Assembly (NCBI RefSeq): GCF_003056335.1
Contig: NZ_PYWA01000006.1
Span: 277,788 to 341,787 of the forward strand
Source of the DNA: Paracoccus indicus
GTDB lineage: Bacteria; Pseudomonadota; Alphaproteobacteria; Rhodobacterales; Rhodobacteraceae
DNA length: 64,000 bases
Direction: 5' to 3'
Both the position numbers and the translations under genes were made by a program. Below are positions 1-7,910 of this stretch, one piece after another (the stretch's first letter is position 1; each line of letters starts with the position of its first letter). The notes below the pieces were generated by a model, which did no database searches, was not told the DNA's origin, and was given only the letters and a program-made list of their open reading frames with translations.

Positions 1-320
1 CGAAGGATATACTCGAAAGCTCCTGCGATGTTGTGGCACTCGACGACTTCGGGCGCGACTGACATAGCGCGCTCAAAGCCCTCCTGTGCCGCCTTGGTAT
101 GGGAGGACAGGCCGACCATGACGTAAGCGGAAAAACCTCGGCCCATCCGCTCCGGGTTGGTCACAACCCTATAGCCCCAGATCACTCCTGATCGTTCGAG
201 TTCCTGAACCCGCCTCAGGCAGGCCGAGGGAGACAGACCGACCCGGTCAGCCAGAGCAACATTGCTGATCCGGCCGTCACGCCGCAGTTCGCGCAATATT
301 TTATGGTTTGTAGTGTCCAT
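1..320 (-). CDS. Lrp/AsnC family transcriptional regulator (partial, runs off left edge)
   Basis: The visible 106 residues start with an Lrp/AsnC winged HTH: a helix beginning at Asn-His-Lys-Ile-Leu, then a recognition helix containing LSPSACLRRVQELE, followed by the start of the RAM ligand-binding domain (a VMVGLSSH stretch). The C-terminal part is outside the window. ATG at 320 is chosen because DTTNHKIL matches the usual family N-terminus; an in-frame ATG at 341 would add seven residues. It is divergent from a LysE exporter gene, the classic arrangement in which an Lrp-type protein senses an amino acid and controls its exporter. The ligand is not predictable. Confidence 0.85.
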   Translation of the reverse strand, partial: MDTTNHKILRELRRDGRISNVALADRVGLSPSACLRRVQELERSGVIWGYRVVTNPERMGRGFSAYVMVGLSSHTKAAQEGFERAMSVAPEVVECHNIAGAFEYIL

Positions 321-389
321 GAGCCGACAATCGTTGTGCATATTAAGACAAAGATAGATTAACAGACGATATATTGCGACCTCCTTCCG

Positions 390-413
390 CTATTATTGCG
401 CTCAAGCAATATT
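390..413. promoter_or_regulatory. Candidate Lrp operator in the lrp/lysE intergenic space
   Basis: An AT-rich inverted repeat, ATTGC at 395-399 and GCAAT at 406-410 with a 6-base spacer, lies between the divergent regulator and exporter. A second ATATTGCG-like half site lies at about 370-377. The position suits an Lrp-type regulator, but the assignment is inference. Confidence 0.4.
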
Positions 414-426
414 CGGAGCACCACAC

Positions 427-1026
427 ATGAGTTTCGCTATCATGACCGCCCTTCTGGGCTTCGCGTTTGTCGCGACCGTCACGCCTGGCCCCAACAACCT
501 GATGTTGATGGCGTCCGGTGCAAACTTCGGCTTCCGCCGGACCTTGCCGCACATGCTAGGCATCGTCGGAGGCGTGTCGGTCATGGCGTTTCTTGTGGGT
601 GCAGGGCTGATGGCGCTGTTCGACATACTGCCCGCCCTGAACCTGGTGCTGAAGGTCGTCTCCGTCGGCTACCTGCTTTGGCTCGCATTCAAGATCGCCA
701 CGGCCGCATCGGTGGAGGAGCGGGACGCAGACAGCCGTCCCATGACATTTCTCCAGGCGGCCACTTTCCAGTGGGTGAACCCAAAAGCCTGGGCCATGTG
801 TCTGTCTGCCGTTACGCTCTACGCGCCCGACCGGTCACTGCTGTCGGTTGCCATCGTGGCAGGTGCGTTCGCACTCGTCAGCTTTCCGGCGATTTCGGTC
901 TGGGCATGGCTTGGGACCGTGGTCCGGCAATGGCTGTCAAACGCGACCCGGCTTCGGGTCTTCAATATCACCATGGCAGCTTTGCTAGTGGTGTCGCTCT
1001 ATCCCGTGCTCGGTCTCGGTACATGA
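427..1026 (+). CDS. LysE/RhtB family amino-acid exporter
   Basis: Protein of 199 residues, the usual length for RhtB/LysE translocators. The diagnostic TPGPNN motif is at about residues 18-23, and about six hydrophobic segments fill the chain. The family exports amino acids or derivatives (homoserine, threonine, lysine, cysteine pathway metabolites) by proton antiport across the inner membrane. It is transcribed divergently from the Lrp-type regulator at the left edge. The gene ends about 70 bases before the first copy of the dispersed repeat. Confidence 0.9.
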   Translation: MSFAIMTALLGFAFVATVTPGPNNLMLMASGANFGFRRTLPHMLGIVGGVSVMAFLVGAGLMALFDILPALNLVLKVVSVGYLLWLAFKIATAASVEERDADSRPMTFLQAATFQWVNPKAWAMCLSAVTLYAPDRSLLSVAIVAGAFALVSFPAISVWAWLGTVVRQWLSNATRLRVFNITMAALLVVSLYPVLGLGT

Positions 1027-1094
1027 ACCATAGCGTTGCCAGTCTCGGTTCCGAAGTGCGATCGAACTGACTGTGGTATTGGGGTCCATTTCGT

Positions 1095-1215
1095 CTCCAT
1101 GGCAGATTGTGCCATCTTGCTTCCGCTGCGCCAAGGCAAGAACGTCTGCTTTGGAGAAGCTGCAAGGCAGCATCGGTCGTGCGTCTAGCGGCAGCTTTGG
1201 GCCGACCGGGGTTGA
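1095..1215 (+). repeat. Dispersed ~190-bp repeat, copy A (partial)
   Basis: Resembles the outer half of copy C at 3150-3360 in the same orientation: shared blocks CTGCGCC, GAACGTCTGCT, GAAGC-GC and GGGCCGA in the same order and spacing. It lies between lysE and the short tyrosine recombinase gene. Coordinates are approximate, from alignment by eye. Confidence 0.6.
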
Positions 1216-1236
1216 ATGCCCCGGGCGGTAGGATGG

Positions 1237-1869
1237 CTACAGGTCTATCGCTTCTGATAGCGACAGCGCGTCCTCGATATCGACCCCGAGATAGCGCACG
1301 GTGCTGTCCATCTTCGTGTAGCCGAGCAACAGTTGAACAGCACGCAGGTTTCCCGTCTTCTTGTAGATCTGGGCAACCTTGGTGCGCCTCATTGAATGGG
1401 TACCGTAGGCGCTCGGCTCCAGACCAGGCGACACGACCCAGCCCCGGACGATCCGGGCATACTGCCGTGTCGACAGGTGCGCGCTCCAGTGGATCCGGCT
1501 TGGCCACAAGAACTCGAGGCCGATCATCTCGGGGTTCCGGATCCAGCGGTCCAAGGATTGGCGCGTCGTATCGGTAATCTCGAACCGGACGGGTTTTCCT
1601 GTTTTGCTCTGGATCATCGAGGCGCGCTCCTTCACGTGCCCTGCGGCGAAAACATCTTGGACCCTCAGGGCCACGAGGTCGCACCCGCGGAGCTTGCTGT
1701 CGATCGCCATGTTGAACAGCGCGAGGTCGCGGGGATTGCCTGCCATTTCAAGCCGGAACCGGATCGACCATACATGTCGCGGAAGAAGCGGCCGCTTCCG
1801 ACCGACGATGCGGCCCTTATTACAACTGACGCGGGCAGGCCTGACGGCGGGAAGAAAATCGATGGACAT
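1237..1869 (-). CDS. Short tyrosine recombinase (phage integrase family)
   Basis: Protein of 210 residues consisting essentially of the catalytic domain, with no separate core-binding domain, like the short FimB/FimE-size recombinases. Visible catalytic residues are Arg in KLRGCDL, Lys in QSKTGKP, His-x-x-Arg in THSMRR and the nucleophile Tyr in TVRYLGVD. The position that is normally His (LLGH-type box) reads LLLGYTK, a Tyr. Family members catalyse site-specific strand exchange. A GGAGGTG ribosome-binding site precedes ATG 1869. The gene is bracketed by repeat copies A and B, which suggests, without proving, a link. Confidence 0.85.
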   Translation of the reverse strand: MSIDFLPAVRPARVSCNKGRIVGRKRPLLPRHVWSIRFRLEMAGNPRDLALFNMAIDSKLRGCDLVALRVQDVFAAGHVKERASMIQSKTGKPVRFEITDTTRQSLDRWIRNPEMIGLEFLWPSRIHWSAHLSTRQYARIVRGWVVSPGLEPSAYGTHSMRRTKVAQIYKKTGNLRAVQLLLGYTKMDSTVRYLGVDIEDALSLSEAIDL

Positions 1870-1939
1870 GGTGACACCTCCTTTCCGTCATGCCCGCCCT
1901 TCTTCGATAGTGTCGACAAAGCAAGCATATCATTCCGAT

Positions 1940-2072
1940 GGTTCGGCATCTGCGCCCAAGCCGGCACCAGGAGCGGACGTATACCGAGTGAAGGAGGCCC
2001 AACGACTTCCGGTGGCAAGGGCGGCAGCATCGACGTGAAGAGCCCACAGCAACTGACGCTGCACACTGCTGG
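1940..2072 (+). repeat. Dispersed ~190-bp repeat, copy B
   Basis: Contains ATCGACGTGAAGAGCCCA (about 2029-2046), nearly identical to the inner end of copy C, plus a GCCGGCACCA block (about 1960) also present in C. Same orientation as A and C. It separates the recombinase gene from the YjhX-like toxin gene. Confidence 0.6.
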
Positions 2073-2318
2073 AATGTCGGCTTTGCTCGCGCTGGCTTGC
2101 TATGTTGCGGTATGCCGGTTGACGTCTCTAAACTTGAAGACAAGTCACGACGAATGCTCGAGGTAATTCGCCTCGCGCAATGGAGATTTTATGAAAGAGC
2201 CCCGGGCATAACGCCCGTTCCCAGTGAAGGAAATTCGGGAACACTAACAAAAATGGACACACTCACGCGCCATGCTGAGTGGTCTGTTTCTGTACTTTCA
2301 TAAGATCGAGACATCCCA

Positions 2319-2576
2319 ATGAACATCTCGAAGCACGAGCAACGTGTTTTGCATGAACTCGCCCTTGGCGGCGAGATCAAATTCATGCGCGCTGACAATC
2401 GCAAGGTGAAATCCGTCCAGTGCTTCACCCGTGACGGTTTCGCCTTCCCGGCTTGTACCTTGGACGTATTCACCCGGCTCAAGGACAAACGCTTCATCAA
2501 ATCCCTCCAGGGCGGTTCGTACCGCATCACCAAACTGGGCAATACATCCGTACGTGCCCAAATGAACCAACGATAA
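2319..2576 (+). CDS. yjhX: YjhX-family (UPF0386) toxin-like protein
   Basis: An 85-residue protein that aligns over its length with YjhX of Escherichia coli as I remember it: N-terminal SKHEQRVLHELA, central CFTRDGF, then LDVFTRLKDKRFIKS and a C-terminal YRIT...VRAQ block. YjhX is described as the toxin of the YjhX/YjhQ pair, and the next gene encodes a GNAT protein in the place of the antitoxin YjhQ. The 24-base gap suggests co-transcription. ATG 2319 is the first good start. The target of the toxin is not evident from sequence. Confidence 0.85.
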   Translation: MNISKHEQRVLHELALGGEIKFMRADNRKVKSVQCFTRDGFAFPACTLDVFTRLKDKRFIKSLQGGSYRITKLGNTSVRAQMNQR

Positions 2577-2600
2577 ACCAAAGCAGAAAGGCAGTTTTCC

Positions 2601-3107
2601 ATGAAAACGCCACACCAGATCCAATTCGAAGCCTTCGCCGCTGCCGGGGGGCTGTATGATGAACGTCATGCCAAGTTGTACGCCGACCTTGCGGATGACC
2701 TGATCGAGGATGGTAGTTTTTCCATCCTGTATGAAGGTGTCGCGCATGCATGCTACACACCAATCACAATCGACAAGGCATCGCATCTGAAATGCCATGT
2801 TCTCGCCCCATTGGCGGTACTGCCAGACTATCAAAGAAAGGGCTATGCAACGCGCCCCAGGGAAGAAGCGGAAAAGCAGCTTGATGCCGACGTAATCTTC
2901 GTCATGGGGGAGCCGTTCCACTATGCAAACCGCTACAATGCACCCCACAAAGTCTTGCCGCCCGTGAGGACGCAAGCACCTCTCGAATGTTGGTTTGCGC
3001 GCGAGCTGACTCCGGGAGCATTGGACGGCGTCGGCGACTCCACATCCAACATATCCGGCCCCTATGCCGCGCCACTCATGTGGGGGCATCCGAGCGAGCA
3101 AGTGTAA
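2601..3107 (+). CDS. yjhQ: GNAT acetyltransferase, YjhQ-type antitoxin candidate
   Basis: Protein of 168 residues with a GNAT core. The acetyl-CoA loop is LAVLPDYQRKGYAT (around residues 76-89; QRKGYA fits Q/RxxGxG/A), followed by a DADVIFVMGEP strand and a YANRYN helix typical of YjhQ and YhbS-like N-acetyltransferases. It sits directly after the YjhX-like toxin gene, the same order as in E. coli, so the pair is read as a toxin-antitoxin unit. The acetyl-CoA loop is slightly atypical (TRPREE instead of a smooth SRLV-type helix), which may reflect drift. Confidence 0.75.
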   Translation: MKTPHQIQFEAFAAAGGLYDERHAKLYADLADDLIEDGSFSILYEGVAHACYTPITIDKASHLKCHVLAPLAVLPDYQRKGYATRPREEAEKQLDADVIFVMGEPFHYANRYNAPHKVLPPVRTQAPLECWFARELTPGALDGVGDSTSNISGPYAAPLMWGHPSEQV

Positions 3108-3123
3108 GGGCTGAAGCTCAATC

Positions 3124-3160
3124 AACCAGCCATTCTGCGTGGTTTGCCTAATGGCTGGTT
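3124..3160 (+). terminator. Stem-loop after the toxin-antitoxin pair
   Basis: Perfect 11-bp inverted repeat AACCAGCCATT (3124-3134) and AATGGCTGGTT (3150-3160) with a 15-base loop, 17 bases after the yjhQ-like stop. Only a short T run follows, so it is a weak terminator candidate. Its right arm is also the outer edge of repeat copy C. Confidence 0.5.
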
Positions 3161-3360
3161 TGTCCCGCAGAGCAGACTGTGACCTGTCGATCTCACTGCG
3201 CCGGGCATGAACGTCTGCTCTCGGGAAGCCGCACGGTAGCAAAAATACCGTCCCTACCGATCGCAATGGGCCGAGTGCGCTGGTCAGGGGCTGCCCAGGA
3301 CCGTTGCCGGCACCAAGGCCGGCAAATCGACGTTAAGAGCCCAAAGCGACCATCGCTCTG
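3150..3360 (+). repeat. Dispersed ~190-bp repeat, copy C (most complete forward copy)
   Basis: Reference copy. Its reverse complement carries, in order: GGGCTCTTAACGTCGAT, a GGCAGCCCCTGACC block, CGCACTCGGCCCATTGC, GCAGACGTTCATGCC, GGCGCAGTGAGATCG and CACAGTCTGCTCTGCGGG. The same blocks recur in the same order in copies E (61678-61882) and, partly, F, A, B, D and G. It contains no convincing ORF. Confidence 0.75.
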
Positions 3361-3382
3361 AAACCTGTAATACCGCTGGAGC

Positions 3383-4327
3383 TCAAGGTGCCGGGGTGAC
3401 AGCTTTCGCACGCGTTTCGGCACTCGGCGAATGCCCGAAAGTTCGCAGAAACGCTTGGGAAAACGCGCTTTGCGACTGATACCCAACCTCATGGGCAACG
3501 TCGGCGACAGAGGCTTCGTCCTGAAGCAATCGTCCGCGTGCGAGTGTCAGGCGCCAAGAGCGCAAATACGATAGTGGCGGCAGACCGATGCGACGACTGA
3601 ATTCCGCCGAAAACGCGGCCCGAGACATTCCGGCGACAGCCGCTATATCAGCCACGGTCCAGGCGCGCGCGACATCTGCGTGCAGGGCCTTCAGGGCCCT
3701 GCCAATCCTAGGATCGGACAGCGCGCCGAACCATCCGAATTGAGAAGGTCCGGCCTGCTTGGCATGGGCGCGAAATGTCTCGACCAGAAGAAGGTCTGCC
3801 AAGCGTGCGCCCACTATCGTGGAACCGATCGCAGCTCGCCCGATCTCCTGCGACATGAGCGACAGGACGGTCGAAATGGCTTCGGCCCCTGCGGTGTGGC
3901 GCTGAACAGGGATGAAGTCCGGCAGCATGTTCAACAGGAAATCGGCGTTCGGCCCTGAAAAGGTGACCGTTCCGCCGATCGAAACCACCTCATCTCCGCC
4001 GAGGCGGACAAAGTCCCGACGGGGACTTTCAAAGAGGTGCTGGCCGTCCTCTGGCGGCAGCATTGGGTCACTGGAAACGGCATAGCCCGAGCTCCCGATC
4101 AGGCAGACATCCCCGGCCTGCATCGGGTGCGGCGCCCGTCCTTCCGTCTGCATCCAGCACATTCCTCGCAGCACGGCCACGAATTTCAACCGGTCCAGTG
4201 CCGGGAACGACAGCGCCCAGTCCCCAGAAGCCTCCAAGCGGGTCTGCCGTATCACGCGGGCACCAAGCACCTCAAGAACGTCGGACAGCGGATCGGGCTG
4301 AAAGTTGGACGATTGCGACAAAATCAT
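3383..4327 (-). CDS. AraC family transcriptional regulator with cupin-type sensor domain
   Basis: Protein of 314 residues. The N-terminal ~190 residues resemble the cupin domain of the AraC subgroup whose members sit beside oxidoreductases. The C-terminal ~100 residues hold the double HTH: WTVADIAAVAGMSRAAFS for the first and SVADVAHEVGYQSQSAFSQAF for the second, ending with FGHSPSAE. It is divergent from an SDR gene 77 bases away, which is the likely target. The inducer is unknown. Confidence 0.9.
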   Translation of the reverse strand: MILSQSSNFQPDPLSDVLEVLGARVIRQTRLEASGDWALSFPALDRLKFVAVLRGMCWMQTEGRAPHPMQAGDVCLIGSSGYAVSSDPMLPPEDGQHLFESPRRDFVRLGGDEVVSIGGTVTFSGPNADFLLNMLPDFIPVQRHTAGAEAISTVLSLMSQEIGRAAIGSTIVGARLADLLLVETFRAHAKQAGPSQFGWFGALSDPRIGRALKALHADVARAWTVADIAAVAGMSRAAFSAEFSRRIGLPPLSYLRSWRLTLARGRLLQDEASVADVAHEVGYQSQSAFSQAFLRTFGHSPSAETRAKAVTPAP

Positions 4328-4404
4328 GGACCTCTCGACATCGTTCTTCTTGTGAAGGGGCTATAAATCCGTGGCAAGGGAAACTGACCGAAGGACCGCA
4401 ACTC

Positions 4405-5139
4405 ATGACACTCGAAGGCAAAGTGATCGCCATCACCGGCGCAAGCAGCGGCATCGGGCGTGCCACGGCGACGCTGCTGGCGGCTCGGGGCGCCGCCGTG
4501 GTGCTTGGCGCTCGCCGCGAACAGATCCTTGAACAGCTTGTCGCCGAGATCACCGTCGAGGGCGGCAAGGCGGCTCACAAGGTGACGGACGTGCGCCGCC
4601 GCGCCGACCTCGAAGCGCTGGTGGAAACCGCCGTCCAGCGGTTCGGCAGGCTCGATGCCATCGTCAACAATGCCGGCATCGGCCCGATCTCGCGCTTCGA
4701 CGCGCTGCGGGTCGAGGAGTGGGACGCGATGATCGATGTAAATCTGCGCGGCACGCTCTACGGTATTGCGGCTGCCCTTCCGGTCTTCACCCGGCAGGAC
4801 TGCGGGCATGTCATCAACGTCGTGTCCACGGCCGGACTGAAGATCCTGCCGACGATGGGCGTCTATGCCGCGACCAAGAATGCCGTGCGAACGGCGACTG
4901 AGGCGCTCAGGCAGGAAGCGGGGCCGAGCCTGCGGGTGACCGAGGTTTCTCCGGGCATGGTTTCGACGAACTTCACGCTGACCATAACGGACCCCTCGGT
5001 CAAGAAGATGATCGACGGCCGGATGGGCGATATCGGAATGGCCCCGGAGGCGATCGCCCGGGCCATCCTCTACGCGCTCGAACAACCGGCTGATGTCGAG
5101 GTTGGGAGTATCGTGGTGCGGCCAACAGCACAGGGCTGA
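4405..5139 (+). CDS. SDR family NAD(P)-dependent oxidoreductase
   Basis: Protein of 244 residues with all classical short-chain dehydrogenase features: cofactor loop TGASSGIG (about residues 10-17), NNAG (about 89-92), a catalytic Ser in NVVSTAG, and Tyr-x-x-x-Lys in VYAATKNAV. The family oxidises or reduces alcohols and carbonyls with NAD(P)H in the cytoplasm. ATG 4405 is chosen over upstream in-frame starts because TLEGKVIAITG is the normal SDR N-terminus and an AAGGA-like site precedes it. It is divergent from the AraC gene. The substrate cannot be predicted. Confidence 0.9.
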   Translation: MTLEGKVIAITGASSGIGRATATLLAARGAAVVLGARREQILEQLVAEITVEGGKAAHKVTDVRRRADLEALVETAVQRFGRLDAIVNNAGIGPISRFDALRVEEWDAMIDVNLRGTLYGIAAALPVFTRQDCGHVINVVSTAGLKILPTMGVYAATKNAVRTATEALRQEAGPSLRVTEVSPGMVSTNFTLTITDPSVKKMIDGRMGDIGMAPEAIARAILYALEQPADVEVGSIVVRPTAQG

Positions 5140-5198
5140 CGGAAGTGGTAAACGGCTAGTTTGTCCCGCATAGCAGACGGTCCAGGATAACTGGCGAC
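5140..5198 (+). repeat. Dispersed repeat, copy G, interrupted by the IS1182-like element
   Basis: GGCTAGTTTGTCCCGCATAG (about 5153-5172) and the following CAGACGGT match the outer edge of copy C (TGGCTGGTTTGTCCCGCAGAGCAGACTGT). The match stops where the IS inverted repeat begins (about 5199), so the IS appears to have inserted into this copy. No clear remainder is recognisable on the far side. Confidence 0.5.
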
Positions 5199-6741
5199 CG
5201 TCCGTTCCGTCCGGATAACGTTGAAAAACACGCTCCGTATGATCGCTCGTCGCTCTGGCAAACAAAAGCGCTGCGCCTCTTCAGGCGATCTTTGGCGTCA
5301 TCGGGATCAGTTTGGCGAGTTTCCGTAGGTTCTGGACGGTCGCGGCCAGATGGAATTCGTCCTTTGCGCCGTTTGGTCCGCGTAGTCGCAGACGGTCGAG
5401 GCGTATGATCCGCTTCTGGTGGGCAAAAAGCATCTCGACCTTCTTCCTGGCATAGCTTGATGCGACATAGGCATCGGTCTTTGCCAGCTGGCGGGCATGC
5501 TCTCGCGCGTCCTCGTGCGGATGGCGAGCGATCTCGCGGACGGCGGCGCCCGGGGTGCATCGCGGCTTCAGGGGGCATACGGAACAGTCATGCTTGCTGG
5601 CATAGTAGCGGGTCGTGTCGTCCTTGCAGACGCCGGATTGCGGCTTGCGCATCTCGCGCCAGTATTTCTTCAGCTTCTTGCCGTCGGGGCAGGTGTATTC
5701 ATTGGCCGCGTGGTCAAAAGCAAAGGCTGTGGCCGGGAATGCACCATCACCGCGTTCGGTCTTGTCGAAGGCGAGAATATGCGGCTCGATCTCCTGCTCG
5801 TCGACCAGCCAGCCCAGCATGTCGCCTGCTCCATATGCAGTATCGGCGACAAGCGTGTCGGGATGCGGTCCAAATGTCTCCTTGGTGCGCACGATCATCT
5901 CACGAACACACGCCACCTCCGCCTGGCGGATGGGTGCTGTTGCCTCCACATCCACGATGATCGCGTGCTCCAGGTCGACGAGATAGTTGGTGCTGTAGGC
6001 AAAGAAAGGCCTGTCGCCGTTTGCAGCTGTGAAGCGGGCAGCGGGATCGGTCGGCGAAAGCGTTTTAGGCTGCACTGACGTAGAGACGCCGAATGCCATG
6101 TCATCAAGAGTGTCCAGATACTCTTGTGTGGCTCGGGTGACAGTGTCGCCCGCGGACCAATCTTCGGCCCGGACCTTGCTGTCGCGGCTGGCGTCGGCCT
6201 TGATCAGAGAAGCGTCCGCCCCGAACTGCCTGCCGCCAACGAAGCCTTCGGTGATGCAGCGCGTCAGCACGGCCTCGAACACCTGCCGCAGCAGATCGCA
6301 GTCTCGAAACCGGCCGTGGCGGCTCTTCGAGAAGGTGGAATGATCAGGCACTGCATCGGTCAGATCGAGACGACAGAACCAACGATAGGCCAGGTTCAGT
6401 CCCACCTTTTCGCACAGCCGCCGCTCGGAGCGGATGCCGTAGCAATAGCCGACCAGAAGCATGCGGATCATCAGTTCGGGATCAACCGACGGTCTGCCCG
6501 TCGACGAGTATGTCGGCGCTAGCAGTGAACGCACGCAAGAGAGATCGACAAACCGGTCCATGGCCCGCAGGTGATGATCAGAGGGCACCATGGTCTCCAA
6601 CAAGAACTCTTAGAACAGCTGTCCTTGTGAAACTGGCCGAGGTCCCATCATGGCCGTCACCTCCCTGGCTAAGAGAAGTGAATCAGCGTCAGAGCTATCA
6701 GGCAACGGTGTTTTTCAACAGAATCCGGGACGGAGCGGACG
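5199..6741 (-). mobile_element. IS1182-like insertion sequence
   Basis: About 1.54 kb bounded by imperfect inverted repeats of ~33 bp: the left end starts CGTCCGTTCCGTCC (5199) and runs to GTTGAAAAACAC (to 5231); the right end, reverse-complemented, starts CGTCCGCTCCGTCC and runs to TGTTGAAAAACAC (6708-6741). One intact transposase gene fills the interior. No target duplication could be defined by eye. Confidence 0.75.
5281..6603 (-). CDS. IS1182-family transposase
   Basis: Protein of 440 residues. The N-terminus has the DUF772-type segment (GRPSVDPELMIRMLLVGYC), then VPDHSTFSKSRHGRF and a DDE domain with ADASLIKAD and VADTAYGAGDML. A Cys cluster CSVCPLKPRC near residue 330 and a C-terminal VEMLFAHQKRIIRLDRLRLRG block are typical of IS1182 and IS5-like DDE transposases. 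It is full length with a start at ATG 6603, inside matching inverted repeats, so it may be active. Confidence 0.85.
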   Translation of the reverse strand: MLETMVPSDHHLRAMDRFVDLSCVRSLLAPTYSSTGRPSVDPELMIRMLLVGYCYGIRSERRLCEKVGLNLAYRWFCRLDLTDAVPDHSTFSKSRHGRFRDCDLLRQVFEAVLTRCITEGFVGGRQFGADASLIKADASRDSKVRAEDWSAGDTVTRATQEYLDTLDDMAFGVSTSVQPKTLSPTDPAARFTAANGDRPFFAYSTNYLVDLEHAIIVDVEATAPIRQAEVACVREMIVRTKETFGPHPDTLVADTAYGAGDMLGWLVDEQEIEPHILAFDKTERGDGAFPATAFAFDHAANEYTCPDGKKLKKYWREMRKPQSGVCKDDTTRYYASKHDCSVCPLKPRCTPGAAVREIARHPHEDAREHARQLAKTDAYVASSYARKKVEMLFAHQKRIIRLDRLRLRGPNGAKDEFHLAATVQNLRKLAKLIPMTPKIA

Positions 6742-6784
6742 TTCGACAGCTTGCTGTGTTCTGTTCCATCGGTAGGGTGGAAGG

Positions 6785-7332
6785 ATGAGCCCACCTTATC
6801 GCCTGCCAGAAGAGTTCGAGACAGCCCGCTACTTCCTCCGGCGCGTGAAGGTGGATGACGCCCAAGCTATTTTTTTGACAGCTACGCCACCGACGCGGAG
6901 ATTACACGCTTTCTTGGATGGAAGCCTCATCGAAGCCTCGCGGACACGTCCGCATTTCTGGAAATTGCGGCAGCCGAATGGGACTTGGGGAGCGGCTTTC
7001 CCATTGTCGCACGTGACCGCGAAAGCGGAAAATTCCTTGGTATGTTTCACCCTAAACTGGTTGGCCATAAGGTGAACTACGGCTACGTTTTGCGGAGATC
7101 GGCATGGGGGAAGGGGTGCGCAACAGAGGTGATGCGCTGGCTCGTGGAACAGGCGCTCGCTCACCCCATGATTTGCAGAACAGAAGCTTTCTGTGACGTG
7201 GATCATCCGGCATCGGCCCGAGTGATGGAGAAAGCAGGTATGGAGCGCGAGGGTATCCTGCGGCGCTACTTCCGCCACCCAAACATTTCCGAAGCGCCCC
7301 GCGATTGCGTCATCTACTCCAAGGTCCGATAA
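6785..7332 (+). pseudogene. GNAT acetyltransferase split by a frameshift in a T7 run
   Basis: Reading from ATG 6785 gives a GNAT N-terminus (LPEEFETARYFLRRVKVDDAQ) up to a run of seven T at 6870-6876. After it the GNAT sequence continues in the +2 frame (FDSYATDAEITRFLGW..., then SAWGKGCATEVMRW and DVDHPASARVMEKAGM) to the stop at 7332. Five or eight T would restore one ~180-residue RimJ/RimL-like N-acetyltransferase. It is either a true inactivation or a slippery site. The last codons fall inside repeat copy D. Confidence 0.75.
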
Positions 7333-7360
7333 GGGCTCTTCGCGTCGATGCTGCCTAGCA
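7322..7360 (-). repeat. Dispersed repeat, copy D (inner-end fragment)
   Basis: AAGGTCCGATAAGGGCTCTT, then CGCGTCGAT, matches copy E (AAGGTCCGGTTTGGGCTCCT, then CACGTCGAT) and the reverse complement of copy C. The stop codon of the GNAT pseudogene lies within the match. Only about 30 bases are clear before similarity fades. Confidence 0.5.
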
Positions 7361-7910
7361 GTCGAGAGGCTGCTTTTCAGAAATGTGGTGATCGCGGGCA
7401 CCGCGATCGCTGATCCAGCAGACAGCCCCGCCTCCGCTTCGCTCTGGCACGGCCGACAATCCTTCGTTTCATTTTTCCGCCTGCCATCCGGCCGCGATCC
7501 GAACACGGGCTCTGGTGCCGCTGCGCGTCAGCCTCCACGGAGAAATCCGGTTCCTCCCACGCGCGGGACACGCGGGTCCCTCCCAATTTCACCGCTCCCG
7601 CCCCGTGTGTCAGATCGCCGTCCGGCCACAGGTCGGGCTGCACCCACCCTGCTTTGCCCTTCGGATGATATGAGGTCATCCAAAGTGAAAATCAGCGATG
7701 GCTTCGCCACTGGCGGAAGAAAAAGGAGCGCCGCGACATGTCGGACCAGTTCGGAACACGGGCCAGAGATTGGGCTGCGGCCCATCAGAGGCAGACCTTT
7801 GTGACAAGAAAGGCGGGCCCGCCTTCGCATGGGGAACAGGCACCACTGATTTTACGCAATTTTTTCCACCGCTGAAGGCAGGACTATCTGCCCCCTTCCA
7901 CCGGGCTTGC
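7361..7910. other. ~550-bp stretch without a recognisable gene
   Basis: Reading frames are open on both strands here but none has a recognisable domain. The predicted peptides are Arg/Pro/Gly-rich, as in non-coding GC-rich DNA. It lies between repeat copy D and an IS110 remnant and is probably decayed mobile DNA. Confidence 0.4.

Noticed and set aside
1095..3360. Classical integron attC sites
   Set aside because: The repeats are ~190 bp without clear GTTRRRY/RYYYAAC core pairs and the recombinase lacks the integron-integrase extra domain, so a canonical integron call is not supported.
7385..7804. 139-residue open frame near the IS110 remnant
   Set aside because: Arg/Pro-rich peptide without recognisable features in decayed mobile DNA.
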